A stretch of 64,000 bases of DNA. It comes from Emticicia aquatica. GTDB lineage: Bacteria; Bacteroidota; Bacteroidia; Cytophagales; Spirosomataceae. The stretch is from contig NZ_CAKLPY010000001.1 in NCBI RefSeq assembly GCF_923079645.1, forward strand, positions 2,211,185 to 2,275,184. The letters run 5' to 3'. Position 1 is the first letter of the stretch. Each line of letters begins with the position of its first letter. Of the stretch, positions 43,928 to 53,203 are shown piece after piece. A program made the position numbers and the translations under genes. The notes beneath the pieces are model-generated. The model was not told the origin of the DNA. It was given only the letters and a program-made list of their open reading frames with translations, and did no database searches.

Positions 43928-44737
43928 ATGAACAAGGACTTTTTTCAGCATATTTTTGATAAACATCAACAAGCCGAACCTGTTCCGCCTACTAAAGAAA
44001 TAGCCGCTTGGGCTTTACGGATTATTCGATTACTTTTTCCTGAGCAAACAAAAGAATATTTTCGTTCAGAAGAAGAAATTGAGATTCAGTTTAAAAACCT
44101 TGAATTAGATTTAAGAAATATTCTGATTTCGACTTATCAGTGCAAAAATTGCAATCCTGAATGGAAAGCAAATGAATTTATTGAGCGAATTCCAGAAGTT
44201 TATCGTCTTTTGAAAACAGATATTCAGGCAATTATTCAAGGTGATCCTGCTGCCAAAAGCGAATTTGAGGTAATTAGAGCTTATCCAGGTTTTTTTGCTA
44301 TTACTTTTTACAGGCTCGCACACGAATTATTCAATCTAGAAATTCCTCTTTTACCAAGAATTTTGACTGAATATGCTCACTCCAAAACGGGGATTGATAT
44401 TCATCCAGGAGCAACAATTGATGAATATTTTTTCATTGACCATGGTACAGGAATCGTCATTGGTGAATCATGTATCATCGGAAAACACGTAAAACTTTAT
44501 CAAGGAGTAACATTGGGAGCTTTAAGTGTTGAAAAAACGATGGCCAATACTAAACGTCATCCAACTGTTGAAAACAATGTAGTTATTTATTCAGGAGCAA
44601 CAATTTTAGGCGGAAATACCATCATCGGTGAGCATTCGATTATAGGCGGAAATGTTTGGCTCACCAAATCTGTTCCGTCTTACTCAACCGTTTATCACAA
44701 ACCCGAAATCAAAGTTGTGGAGCGTGTAATGGATTGA
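43928..44737 (+). CDS. cysE: Serine O-acetyltransferase
   Basis: 269 aa. The N-terminal helical domain precedes hexapeptide repeats of the left-handed beta helix: DIHPGATIDEYFFIDHGTGI, VIGESCIIGKHVKLYQGVTL and TILGGNTIIGEHSIIGGNVW. The catalytic His in FIDHGTG and the acetyl-CoA site near GALSVEKTMANTKRHPTVEN are visible. It transfers acetyl from acetyl-CoA to L-serine, the first committed step of cysteine synthesis. It forms an operon with cysM 43 bases downstream. The C-terminus VERVMD is unlike the classical CysE tail, so complex formation with CysK/CysM is uncertain. Confidence 0.93.
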   Translation: MNKDFFQHIFDKHQQAEPVPPTKEIAAWALRIIRLLFPEQTKEYFRSEEEIEIQFKNLELDLRNILISTYQCKNCNPEWKANEFIERIPEVYRLLKTDIQAIIQGDPAAKSEFEVIRAYPGFFAITFYRLAHELFNLEIPLLPRILTEYAHSKTGIDIHPGATIDEYFFIDHGTGIVIGESCIIGKHVKLYQGVTLGALSVEKTMANTKRHPTVENNVVIYSGATILGGNTIIGEHSIIGGNVWLTKSVPSYSTVYHKPEIKVVERVMD

Positions 44738-44780
44738 TAAATACCACAATCAATTTGATTTTTTAATTACCCATCTGAAT

Positions 44781-45653
44781 ATGGCATCAATTATTGACCT
44801 TGTTGGCAATACACCACTGGTTGAGTTACAGAAACTTAACCCTAATCCAAACGTAAAAATTTACGGCAAACTCGAAGGAAATAACCCAGCAGGCAGTGTA
44901 AAAGACCGCCCCGCATTAAATATGATTCGTAGTGCAGTTGAGCGTGGCGATATTAAACATGGCATGAAACTTATCGAAGCCACCAGCGGAAACACTGGTA
45001 TTGCGTTGGCAATGATTGCACGATTATTTGACTTAGAAATTGAATTAATTATGCCATCAAATTCTACTCGTGAGCGAACACTTACGATGGAAGCATTCGG
45101 TGCAAAGGTAGTTTTACTAGAAAATATTGAAAAATGTAGAGATTATGCAGAAGAACAAGCAAAAACAGGCAAATATTTCATGCTTGACCAATTTGCAAAT
45201 CCTGATAATTATTTAGCTCATTACAAAACAACTGGCCCTGAAATTTGGCGAGATACCAATCAAAAAGTAACTCATTTTGTGAGTTCGATGGGTACAACTG
45301 GTACAATTATGGGAACTTCCATGTATTTGAAAGAAGTAAATCCAGCAATTCAAATTGTAGGTTGTCAACCCACCGAAGGTTCGTCAATTCCTGGAATTAG
45401 ACGATGGCCAACTGAATATTTGCCAAGAATATTTGACCCTAATAGAGTTGATAGAGTGATGGACATTGCCGAAGCCGAAGCAACAGAAATGGCTCAAAAA
45501 TTAGCAAAGACAGAAGGAATATTTGCTGGAATGAGTTCGGGAGGAGCAGCATCAGCCGCAATTAGATTAGCTCAAGAATTAGAGTCTGGCGTAATCGTTT
45601 TCATCTGCTGTGACCGCGGCGATAGATACTTATCAAGTAATTTGTTTGGCTGA
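44781..45653 (+). CDS. cysM: Cysteine synthase (CysM-type)
   Basis: 290 aa PLP enzyme of fold type II. PLP lysine Lys41 in NNPAGSVKDRPAL, substrate loop EATSGNTGIALAM, and the phosphate-binding GTTGT in SSMGTTGTIMG are present. FIC-CDRGDRYLSSNLF at the C-terminus is typical of CysM. It joins O-acetylserine with sulfide or thiosulfate to give cysteine, using the product of the upstream cysE. It ends at a perfect terminator. Confidence 0.95.
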   Translation: MASIIDLVGNTPLVELQKLNPNPNVKIYGKLEGNNPAGSVKDRPALNMIRSAVERGDIKHGMKLIEATSGNTGIALAMIARLFDLEIELIMPSNSTRERTLTMEAFGAKVVLLENIEKCRDYAEEQAKTGKYFMLDQFANPDNYLAHYKTTGPEIWRDTNQKVTHFVSSMGTTGTIMGTSMYLKEVNPAIQIVGCQPTEGSSIPGIRRWPTEYLPRIFDPNRVDRVMDIAEAEATEMAQKLAKTEGIFAGMSSGGAASAAIRLAQELESGVIVFICCDRGDRYLSSNLFG

Positions 45654-45674
45654 TTTACCTTAAAATTTACTTTT

Positions 45675-45711
45675 AAAAAGTCGTTAGAAAAATTTTCTAA
45701 CGACTTTTTGT
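45675..45711 (+). terminator. Terminator of cysE-cysM
   Basis: Arms AAAAAGTCGTTAGAAAA and TTTTCTAACGACTTTTT form a perfect hairpin with a minimal loop, followed by further T. Confidence 0.88.
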
Positions 45712-45826
45712 TTTAAAATCAATTGCTTTTTTACCATTCAAACCAACTATTTACCATTTATCCTCAAATTTCAATATAAATCGTTTGAATACGTCTTCAA
45801 ATCAAACAGTGAATGTTTAGCAATTA

Positions 45827-46381
45827 ATGAATACTATCGAACAAAATAAACAAATTCAAAAAAACGTCAGCGGTGAACGTAAACGATTGTTGGGTTTTAT
45901 CCGACAACGCATTCCTTCGCTACCTGATGCAGAAGATGTGTTGCAAGAAGTATTTTATGAATTGGTAGAAATGTATAGGTTAACAAAGCCAATTGACCAA
46001 ACCGTAGCTTGGATGTTTACAGTTGCTCGTAATAAAATTAATGATTTTTATCGCCGAAAAAAAGTAGATGCTCTCGAAGAAATAACAAGCATTGCTTCTG
46101 ACGAAAATGAAAAATTATCATTATTTGATATTTTGCCTGATGGGTCAAACCAAGACCCAATGATGCAAGAAACCATATTGGAAGCACTTACTGAAGCACT
46201 CGAAGAACTACCAACACACCAAAGATTAGTTTTTGAAATGCACGAATTAGAAGACAAATCGTTTAAAGAAATTTCGGAAATAACGGGTGTAAAAGTAAGC
46301 GTTTTGATTGCAGAAAAACGACAAGCGATTTTGTCTTTGCGGGAAAAATTAAGTTATCTGTACGAAGATTTATTTGAGTAA
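45827..46381 (+). CDS. ECF-type RNA polymerase sigma factor
   Basis: 184 aa. Region 2 is clear (GFIRQRIPSLPDAEDVLQEV, then WMFTVARNKINDFYRRKK for -10 recognition). Region 4 follows (LEELPTHQRLVFEMHELEDK and SFKEISEITGVKVSVLIAEK). A long linker between them (ITSIASDENEKLSLFDILPD) is typical of extracytoplasmic-function sigma factors. It is followed 36 bases later by two small membrane-protein genes in the same direction. No FecR-type anti-sigma gene is present, so one of the small proteins may be the regulator. Confidence 0.93.
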   Translation: MNTIEQNKQIQKNVSGERKRLLGFIRQRIPSLPDAEDVLQEVFYELVEMYRLTKPIDQTVAWMFTVARNKINDFYRRKKVDALEEITSIASDENEKLSLFDILPDGSNQDPMMQETILEALTEALEELPTHQRLVFEMHELEDKSFKEISEITGVKVSVLIAEKRQAILSLREKLSYLYEDLFE

Positions 46382-46417
46382 ATTTTATTGGAAAAATTAC
46401 ATTAAAAAAAAACAAAA

Positions 46418-46702
46418 ATGACAACATTATGGATTTTGGGCGGAATCGCTATCGCAATTGTAGCAGTCGCCGTTATGAGTTTGGCAGTTATGTATTTATG
46501 GAATTGGCTCGCACCAACCGTTTTCAAATTGCCAACAATCAAGTTTAAGCATGCTTTGGGTTTACTTATTTTGAGTAAACTACTCTTCGGAGGTTTTGGT
46601 GGCTGGCACGGTGGGCATCATGGTTTTCATCATGGAATGAAGCACGAGCAATGTAAAGAATGGAAAATGAATCACGATAAAAAAGATTCAATTATTAAGT
46701 AA
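46418..46702 (+). CDS. Small His-rich membrane protein downstream of the sigma factor
   Basis: 94 aa. One strong N-terminal membrane helix (LWILGGIAIAIVAVAVMSLA) and a second weaker one near HALGLLILSKLLFGG. They are followed by a His/Gly-rich tail (WHGGHHGFHHGMKHEQC), a likely metal-binding or sensing segment. It shares VMxLWNWLxPxxF and ALGLLxLSKxLFGGF with the next gene, so the two are paralogues. It may act as a regulator or target of the ECF sigma factor. No database family recognised. Confidence 0.82.
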   Translation: MTTLWILGGIAIAIVAVAVMSLAVMYLWNWLAPTVFKLPTIKFKHALGLLILSKLLFGGFGGWHGGHHGFHHGMKHEQCKEWKMNHDKKDSIIK

Positions 46703-46723
46703 TTTATTAAATTTTATAGAAAA

Positions 46724-47068
46724 ATGAAAAAGTTTTGGTTTTTAAAAGGTTTTGCCATCGTTGCAGGTTTTATTTTTATTGGTGGTTTTGCAGTAATGAC
46801 TTTGTGGAATTGGCTTATTCCTAGCATTTTTGGGCTTACAACAATCACTTGGTTACAAGCATTAGGTTTATTGGTTTTGTCTAAAATTCTCTTTGGTGGT
46901 TTCCGAGGCGGTAGTGGCTGGGGAGGTGGTTGCGGTGGCAATCGACATCAATTTTGGAAACAAAAAATGGCTGAACGCATGGCAAATATGTCGCCCGAAG
47001 ATAAAGAACATTTCAGAGAAAAAATGAAGAATCGTTGGGGAAAATGGGTTGAGAAAAGTGAAGAGTAA
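46724..47068 (+). CDS. Second paralogous small membrane protein
   Basis: 114 aa. Two membrane helices (GFAIVAGFIFIGGFAVMTLW and ITWLQALGLLVLSKILFG) are followed by a Gly-rich stretch with one Cys (GGSGWGGGCGGNRHQFW). A charged helical tail (MAERMANMSPEDKEHFREKM) recalls the LTxxQ/heavy-metal-resistance type of periplasmic helix. It lies 21 bases after its paralogue and ends at a hairpin terminator. The two proteins differ mainly in the tail (His-rich versus helical). Confidence 0.82.
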   Translation: MKKFWFLKGFAIVAGFIFIGGFAVMTLWNWLIPSIFGLTTITWLQALGLLVLSKILFGGFRGGSGWGGGCGGNRHQFWKQKMAERMANMSPEDKEHFREKMKNRWGKWVEKSEE

Positions 47069-47069
47069 A

Positions 47070-47113
47070 ACAAGGAATCTCGTAGAAATAACGTTCTACG
47101 AGATTCCTTGTTT
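47070..47113. terminator. Bidirectional terminator
   Basis: Arms ACAAGGAATCTCGTAGAA and TTCTACGAGATTCCTTGT, a perfect 18-bp stem. It lies between the sigma-factor operon (+) and the helicase gene (-), overlapping the last base pairs of the latter. Confidence 0.82.
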
Positions 47114-50100
47114 ACATCACCCGTACCACTTCATTTGTTTCCAAATAAACTAGCATCATTGCTACATTTTCGTAGCCCATTTGTTGGTAAAGTTTAGCGT
47201 AGCTCCTTACTTGTCTAGCATATTTTTCTTGCAGTTTCGGGTCTGTACTTTTACCTGTTTTGTAATCAATAATATGTACAATTCCATCTTTTATAACTAC
47301 TCGGTCGGGGCGTTGCATTTCGCCATTTGGTACAATAATTTCTCTCTCATTTTCTATTTGTAACCCTTCTTCAAAAAGTGGGGCTAATTCAGGCAAATTG
47401 ATTACTTTTTCAATCGCTTCACTGATTTCTGTTCCTTCTTTTTGGCTGATTATCCCTTCAAATTCTAACGACTGAATGGCTTTCGGTACATCATTCTTAG
47501 TCTTTATTTTGGCAAAAGCACTATGAACTTTATTCCCTTTATCCTTGCTTTTATCAAGTGTTTCTGGGTCAAAAATCTTTTCTGAAGTTCGACGTAATCG
47601 CAAACGGTCGCTTCTATCTTCGCTTACTATTTTATGTAATTTTATAATTTCTCTTTCTTCAGCTGTAAGCGTTTCTTTTTTAATAAAATATCCTCGACTG
47701 ATTTCATATAAATTTTCTTCGGGATTAAATATTTCGGCTGATTCAAGAAAATCTCTCATTAATTCCCCTACTCCTTGTACTTTTTGATAATGATTTTTGC
47801 CTGAAAGTACAAATAATTTATCGACTGCTCTCGTAAAAGCTACATAAAGCATATTGAGGTTTTCCAGAAATGTAGCTTCCATTTCTGTATCGTATTGTTT
47901 CGATAAATCGGTCATACTCATTTTATCATTTAGCTTGATAGGTGATGATAATAGTTGTACAATTTCGCCATCTTTTTCGTGCATAAATTCCTGATAATCA
48001 AGAGATTCCAAGTCTGCCCAAACTTCCGAATAATTGTTGGGCTTAATTGTCCATTGGGCATAAGGAATAATTACGATTGGATATTCTAAGCCTTTTGAAC
48101 GATGAACAGTTGTAATTGTAATGGCATTTTGCTCTGATGGAGATTTTACTGAAAGTGCCGAAGAATCTTTTTTTTCATCCCAATATTTCAAGAAATCTTG
48201 TAAGTGGTTGCTTTCCTTCAAGCTATAATTTAAAACGACATCTAAGAAACGAAAAAGATAAGATTTTCGGTCTGTTCGCTCAAATAGCCCAAAAACACTG
48301 ATAATTTTTTCTGCTAATTCATAAATTCCAGCTTTATTCAAACCTATTGCGTTCAATTCAAAGCCATGATTTGCAAAAAGCACATAAAAATCACTAATAT
48401 GCGGAGCATCAACAGCATTTGTAATCAAATCATTGGCTTGATTATCAGGTATTTGTCCCAAAATTGTTTGGTAAAATAAATACGAAACTTCAGATTTTGC
48501 CAAACGATTATCTGGCTGATTGACTACCCGCATGAATGCCACTAACAGACGAACAGTTGGAGAGTTTTTGAGTAAAAGTGAATCTCTTGAAATAATTTGA
48601 AAATCGGCCTCAGTCAAAAAATTAGCAATTTCTGCCGACTCTTTATTTTTACGGCAAAGAATTGCAATATCTCCTTGTGTATAACCTTCATCGAGTACTT
48701 GCTGAATCAATTCGACGGTGCGAGTAAGCATCAAACTTGACTCTTTTGAATAGTCTAAAAACTCAATTTGTACGTGGCCTCCAGTTTTCGCACTCGGTGG
48801 AATTTGTTGTAAAAAATCAGCATAAACATCTGGTAGAAAGCTAAATTGAGGCGTATATTTAGCAAGAATCGAGGCAAAAAAACGATTATTAAATTCAATC
48901 ACTTCTCGGCTACTACGATAGTTAGTTGCGAGCGATTTTGGTTCAATATATTGTGCAATCGTCATAAATTGCTCTACTTGAAAATCTTGCACCAATGGGC
49001 TACTTATTAACGGTCGAATATCACCTTTAAACAAATGCACAATGAGTTCCATTTTCCCACCCCGCCAACGATAAATAGCTTGTTTGGCATCGCCTACTAT
49101 GAGATTAAAATGGTTGTTCGCCAATGAGTTTTCGATAAGCGGCAGCAGGTTATAAAACTGCATATCAGACGTATCTTGAAACTCATCAACAAGCAAATGA
49201 TTGTATCTTTCGCCAATGCGTTCGTAGATAAACGGTACTGGTTCGGACAAGATAATTTGCAGGATTTTTCGGTTAAATTCAGCAATAAAAACTTGGTTTT
49301 TTTCATCTAAAACCTCATCAAATTCTTTCTTTATTTTTTTCAATAAAGACAATTTCCGAAGATTAGGTTTGAGTAAATTTAGTAAGGTATATTTTTTTAG
49401 ATGATTTTCTTTGAAAGTCTGCATTTCATAAAAAATACCTTTTAAATCATCTTTTATAGAATCAATGGCAGCTTGGGTAGGTAATGGCGATTTTGCTCCG
49501 TACCATTTGTCATCATTGATAGCTGCCCAATGATAACTATTGGGTGATTTATCTTTTTTTGTATAGTATTCGGTCTCAAAGTCTTCTCGCATATTGTAGA
49601 AATAGCCACCGATTCCTTTATTTTTTTGCGTAAAATCATCAACGTTAAGTCCTTGGTTTTCAATGTATTGAATGGCTTTTTCTGCCAAAGACATTATTTC
49701 ATTTTCAAACCATTTAAGGTAAGTGTAAATGTTATTTGAAATAGCCCAAAAATCTTTCGGTTCGAGGTTTTCTAGTTTTACAAGTGACGAATAAAATTGG
49801 TCATTGATAAGATGATTGCCAAATTTTGCCAATTCATCGGTCACGAAATTCCAACTTTGTCCATCAGAAACTTTTTCACCGATAAAATTTTCTAAAATTC
49901 GTGTAATGTCAAGATATTCGTCATTACCCGCTTTTTCAATCAATCGTTCGACAGCTTCAGTCATTATTCGATTAGAATCGAGCACGATTTCATAATTAAA
50001 AGGCAAGCCCAAATCTTCAGTAAAAGCACTCACCAATTGATTAACAAAACTGTCAATAGTTTTAACAGCAAAATCGGAATATTCTTGAATAATATGATTA

Positions 50101-50402
50101 AAAACTGCCGCAGCTCTTAGCTGAATTGTTTCTTCAGGTAATTTCAAATCTGTAACAATCATTTGAAACATTCCCCAAAACTTCGATTGTTCATTAAAAT
50201 TTTGAATATCAGCAATATCTTTCAAGGCAGCCAAAATTCGCTCTTTCATTTCGGCAGCGGCATCGTTGGTAAAAGTAATCGCTAAGATTCGTTTATAATA
50301 ATAAGCTTTATCGCTTCCGAGAGCTAGTCTTAGGTATTCTTTTGTGAGTGTAAATGTTTTTCCCGAACCTGCCGAAGAGCTATAAATACTAAATTTTGGC
50401 AT
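47112..50402 (-). CDS. UvrD/RecB-type helicase-nuclease (AddA-like)
   Basis: 1096 aa. Superfamily 1 helicase motifs are present: Walker A SSAGSGKTFTLTKEYLRL (residues 9-16 core), motif II LLVDEFQDTSDMQFYNLL, motif III VGDAKQAIYRWRGG, motif IV in ATNYRSSREVIEFNNRF, and motif VI MLYVAFTRAVDKLFVLSG. A C-terminal PD-(D/E)XK nuclease follows (RPDRVVIKDGIVHIIDYKTG). This is the AddA-like end-processing enzyme that resects double-strand breaks and loads RecA. Its AddB partner is not in the window. The 60-base gap to the next upstream gene allows an independent promoter. Confidence 0.95.
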   Translation of the reverse strand: MPKFSIYSSSAGSGKTFTLTKEYLRLALGSDKAYYYKRILAITFTNDAAAEMKERILAALKDIADIQNFNEQSKFWGMFQMIVTDLKLPEETIQLRAAAVFNHIIQEYSDFAVKTIDSFVNQLVSAFTEDLGLPFNYEIVLDSNRIMTEAVERLIEKAGNDEYLDITRILENFIGEKVSDGQSWNFVTDELAKFGNHLINDQFYSSLVKLENLEPKDFWAISNNIYTYLKWFENEIMSLAEKAIQYIENQGLNVDDFTQKNKGIGGYFYNMREDFETEYYTKKDKSPNSYHWAAINDDKWYGAKSPLPTQAAIDSIKDDLKGIFYEMQTFKENHLKKYTLLNLLKPNLRKLSLLKKIKKEFDEVLDEKNQVFIAEFNRKILQIILSEPVPFIYERIGERYNHLLVDEFQDTSDMQFYNLLPLIENSLANNHFNLIVGDAKQAIYRWRGGKMELIVHLFKGDIRPLISSPLVQDFQVEQFMTIAQYIEPKSLATNYRSSREVIEFNNRFFASILAKYTPQFSFLPDVYADFLQQIPPSAKTGGHVQIEFLDYSKESSLMLTRTVELIQQVLDEGYTQGDIAILCRKNKESAEIANFLTEADFQIISRDSLLLKNSPTVRLLVAFMRVVNQPDNRLAKSEVSYLFYQTILGQIPDNQANDLITNAVDAPHISDFYVLFANHGFELNAIGLNKAGIYELAEKIISVFGLFERTDRKSYLFRFLDVVLNYSLKESNHLQDFLKYWDEKKDSSALSVKSPSEQNAITITTVHRSKGLEYPIVIIPYAQWTIKPNNYSEVWADLESLDYQEFMHEKDGEIVQLLSSPIKLNDKMSMTDLSKQYDTEMEATFLENLNMLYVAFTRAVDKLFVLSGKNHYQKVQGVGELMRDFLESAEIFNPEENLYEISRGYFIKKETLTAEEREIIKLHKIVSEDRSDRLRLRRTSEKIFDPETLDKSKDKGNKVHSAFAKIKTKNDVPKAIQSLEFEGIISQKEGTEISEAIEKVINLPELAPLFEEGLQIENEREIIVPNGEMQRPDRVVIKDGIVHIIDYKTGKSTDPKLQEKYARQVRSYAKLYQQMGYENVAMMLVYLETNEVVRVM

Positions 50403-50461
50403 GACTTTAAAAGCGAAAAATATGAATGTTGTGTTGTAAATATTGGATATTTAATAAAAAC

Positions 50462-51172
50462 CTATTGTTTCCCTTGCGTCGGTTGTTCATTATAATTTAT
50501 CATTCCATAAATCATCATACACCTCGATGTAACTGTTAAAGTACGAATAACTGGGTAAGCCCAAGAAAGTTTTTGAAGAAAAGTATGATAACCATTCATA
50601 AAATTAACAATCACTAAAATCACAATGGCAATAATTATCCAAAGTTTTTTTTCTTCTTTGATGGGTAAAAAACCTGCTAATAAGCCTGTATAAGAAAAAA
50701 ATATAATGTAACTAAATACAAAAATTGAGTACAAAAGTGGTAGCGACTGGTACAAAGAAAAATAAAAGAAAAGCATGGGTAAAACCAAAAAAGCAGGCAT
50801 TAACTTTATGATGGTTCGATTGGAATCTTTGAAAGTAATAAAAGCCCCTAATTGCTTAAAAACATAAACCCATGAAGCAAACATCATCGAATTTACGGAA
50901 ATATTGACAATTATTGCAATTTTTTCATCTATCAAATACGACGAAAGTGAAACGGCAATCGGAATAAATATACTGATTAAAAATACCTTTTGAATAGTGC
51001 CGAAGTTTTCTTTTTGTTTGTCATAGTACCAAAATCCCATAATAAAGTACGAAACAATTCTAAAATTATTACTCCATAAATCTGCTTGGTTTTTATTTTC
51101 TAGTACTTGTGCGTAACATTCACACACAAGTACTAAAAATATTGCTGTTATAAAGATGATATTTTTCATCAT
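50462..51172 (-). CDS. Seven-helix membrane protein of unknown function
   Basis: 236 aa. After a short exported-looking start (ITAIFLVLVCECYAQ) seven hydrophobic segments follow, with NSMMFASWVYVFKQLGAFIT and FFSYTGLLAGFLPIKEEKK as loops. The topology and ending (RCMMIYGMINYNE) resemble the protein at 26059-26781 and the YhhN-like group; I could not confirm a family. It lies 31 bases downstream of the sugar-acid dehydratase on the same strand, so cotranscription is likely. The ATGATG start allows 51172 or 51169. Confidence 0.72.
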   Translation of the reverse strand: MMKNIIFITAIFLVLVCECYAQVLENKNQADLWSNNFRIVSYFIMGFWYYDKQKENFGTIQKVFLISIFIPIAVSLSSYLIDEKIAIIVNISVNSMMFASWVYVFKQLGAFITFKDSNRTIIKLMPAFLVLPMLFFYFSLYQSLPLLYSIFVFSYIIFFSYTGLLAGFLPIKEEKKLWIIIAIVILVIVNFMNGYHTFLQKLSWAYPVIRTLTVTSRCMMIYGMINYNEQPTQGKQ

Positions 51173-51203
51173 AAGCTCATTAAAAGAAATATTTTTATAA
51201 ATT

Positions 51204-52931
51204 TTAATGAGATTCTCGCTTCACTTCATGACCTGATTTACCAACTAAAAAGTCTAAATCTGCTCCTTTATCGGCCTGCATGACTGTATTGATATAAAGT
51301 TGAGTATAACCTCGGTCATAACCTAAATCGAGTGGTTTCCAATTTTTACGGCGTTCGGCGAGTTCTTCATCAGTTACATGCAAATGTACTTTTCGGTTCG
51401 GCACATCCACTTCAATTTCATCGCCGTTTTGTACTAAACCAAGATTTCCTCCAACAGCCGATTCGGGCGAAGCATGTAAAAACACCGTTCCGTAAGCTGT
51501 TCCGCTCATGCGTGCATCGGAGATTCTCACCATATCAGTTATTCCTTTTTCTAATAATTTTTTAGGTAATTGCATATTCCCAACTTCAGGCATACCTGGA
51601 TAGCCTTTTGGACCGACATTTTTCAAAACCATTACCGATGTTTCGTCGATTTCCAAGTTTGGGTCATCAATTCGGGCATGGTAATCTTCGATTGTTTCAA
51701 ACACAACGGCTTTTCCCTTATGTTGCATCAAATGTGGTGAAGCAGCCGAAGGCTTAATAACTGCCCCATTTTCGCATAAATTTCCTTTAACGACCGCAAT
51801 TCCACCTTCTCTCAAAATCGGGTTTTCTGAACTGGCAATTACATCATCATTCCATATTTTTGCTCCTTTTGAATTATCAACTAAACTTTTCCCATTGACT
51901 GTGATAGCATCATTATTTAAAAACTGAGCCATTTCTTTAATCACCGCAGGAAGTCCGCCAGCATAATAAAAATCTTCCATTAAATATTTCCCCGAAGGCA
52001 TTAAATTCAATAAAAAAGGCATTTTACTACCAATTTTATCAAAATCCTCGAGTGATAAATCAACGCCAATTCTGCCAGCAATTGCCAAAAGATGCAAGAC
52101 AAGGTTTGTCGAACCACCAACGGCAGCATTCATCATGATTGCATTTTCAAAAGCTTCACGCGTTAAAACTTGAGAAATATTCATTTTTTCTTTTGCCATT
52201 TCAACGGCACGCATCCCAGACATGTGAGCCAAAACTCTCTTGCGAGAATCGGCCGCAGGAATCGCCGAAGCCCCTGGCAATGTCAACCCTAAGGCTTCAA
52301 CCATTACAGCCATCGTAGAGGCCGTTCCCATGGTTGAACAGTGACCAATACTCCTACTCATACATGATTCTGCTTCTTCAAATTCTTCGGGGGTCATTTT
52401 GCCAGTTTTTAAGTCGTCAGCAAAACGCCAAGTATCAGTACCTGAACCAATTACTTTTCCTTGAAAACGACCGTTGAGCATTGGGCCTCCTGGTATAACA
52501 ATTGTTGGAAGGTCACAACTTGCTGCACCCATAACGAGGGATGGCGTTGTTTTGTCGCATCCTGTTAGCAATACTATGGCATCGAAAGGATTTCCACGAA
52601 TACTTTCTTCGACACTCATAGAAGCCAAATTTCGGTAAAGCATAGCCGTTGGACGGATCAGTGTTTCTCCAAGTGACATTACAGGGAATTCTAGTGGAAA
52701 GCCACCTGCTTCATAAACACCATTTTTTACAACTTGAGCTAATTCTCTAAAATGGCCATTACATGGTGTAACTTCCGACCATGTATTGCATATACCAATA
52801 ACTGGTTTACCCTTAAATTGATGTGCAGGATAGCCTTGATTTTTTATCCAACTTCGGTAAAGAAAACCATCTTTTCCTTCTTTTCCAAACCAATCGTGGC
52901 TGCGTAATTTGTCATTTTCTTGCTTAGGCAT
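51204..52931 (-). CDS. IlvD/Edd-family sugar-acid (arabinonate/xylonate-type) dehydratase
   Basis: 575 aa. Iron-sulfur ligands are Cys57 (TPCNGH), Cys125 (LLTGCDKTTPS) and Cys198 (IGHCSTMGTAS). The N-terminus LRSHDWFGKEGKDGFLYRSW and the C-terminal KNVGPKGYPGMPEVGNM, PDARMSGTAYG-like MVRISDARMSGTAYG fit the pentonate dehydratase group (L-arabinonate, D-xylonate, D-fuconate) better than true IlvD. These enzymes dehydrate an aldonic acid to a 2-keto-3-deoxy acid in oxidative pentose catabolism. No aldolase or transporter for that pathway is adjacent, so the substrate is inferred. Confidence 0.92.
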   Translation of the reverse strand: MPKQENDKLRSHDWFGKEGKDGFLYRSWIKNQGYPAHQFKGKPVIGICNTWSEVTPCNGHFRELAQVVKNGVYEAGGFPLEFPVMSLGETLIRPTAMLYRNLASMSVEESIRGNPFDAIVLLTGCDKTTPSLVMGAASCDLPTIVIPGGPMLNGRFQGKVIGSGTDTWRFADDLKTGKMTPEEFEEAESCMSRSIGHCSTMGTASTMAVMVEALGLTLPGASAIPAADSRKRVLAHMSGMRAVEMAKEKMNISQVLTREAFENAIMMNAAVGGSTNLVLHLLAIAGRIGVDLSLEDFDKIGSKMPFLLNLMPSGKYLMEDFYYAGGLPAVIKEMAQFLNNDAITVNGKSLVDNSKGAKIWNDDVIASSENPILREGGIAVVKGNLCENGAVIKPSAASPHLMQHKGKAVVFETIEDYHARIDDPNLEIDETSVMVLKNVGPKGYPGMPEVGNMQLPKKLLEKGITDMVRISDARMSGTAYGTVFLHASPESAVGGNLGLVQNGDEIEVDVPNRKVHLHVTDEELAERRKNWKPLDLGYDRGYTQLYINTVMQADKGADLDFLVGKSGHEVKRESH

Positions 52932-53203
52932 AATTAATATGTTGTAGTTTTATTGTATTAAAAAGAGTCAAGCATTTTATAAAAAGCTTCAATACAAATG
53001 ATTATTTTTGTTAATATATTATTTGTTAATCACAATTATATCTTACTAAAGTATTAATTTAGTAGTTCTATTTAACACTTCCTTCTCAATGAAGTAGAAA
53101 AAGGTGAGAAATTTCTATCAAAAATCCTTACTTTTTTGTTGTTTTGCACCAAATTAGAAATTTTGCAGGAAACAATTGCGAATAATCACAAAAAAATAAA
53201 CCT

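Noticed and set aside
47112..50402. Possibility that the helicase-nuclease is part of an anti-phage defence island
   Set aside because: Motif order and the C-terminal nuclease fit the housekeeping AddA/RecB-type protein; neighbours are metabolic genes and no defence partner is seen.
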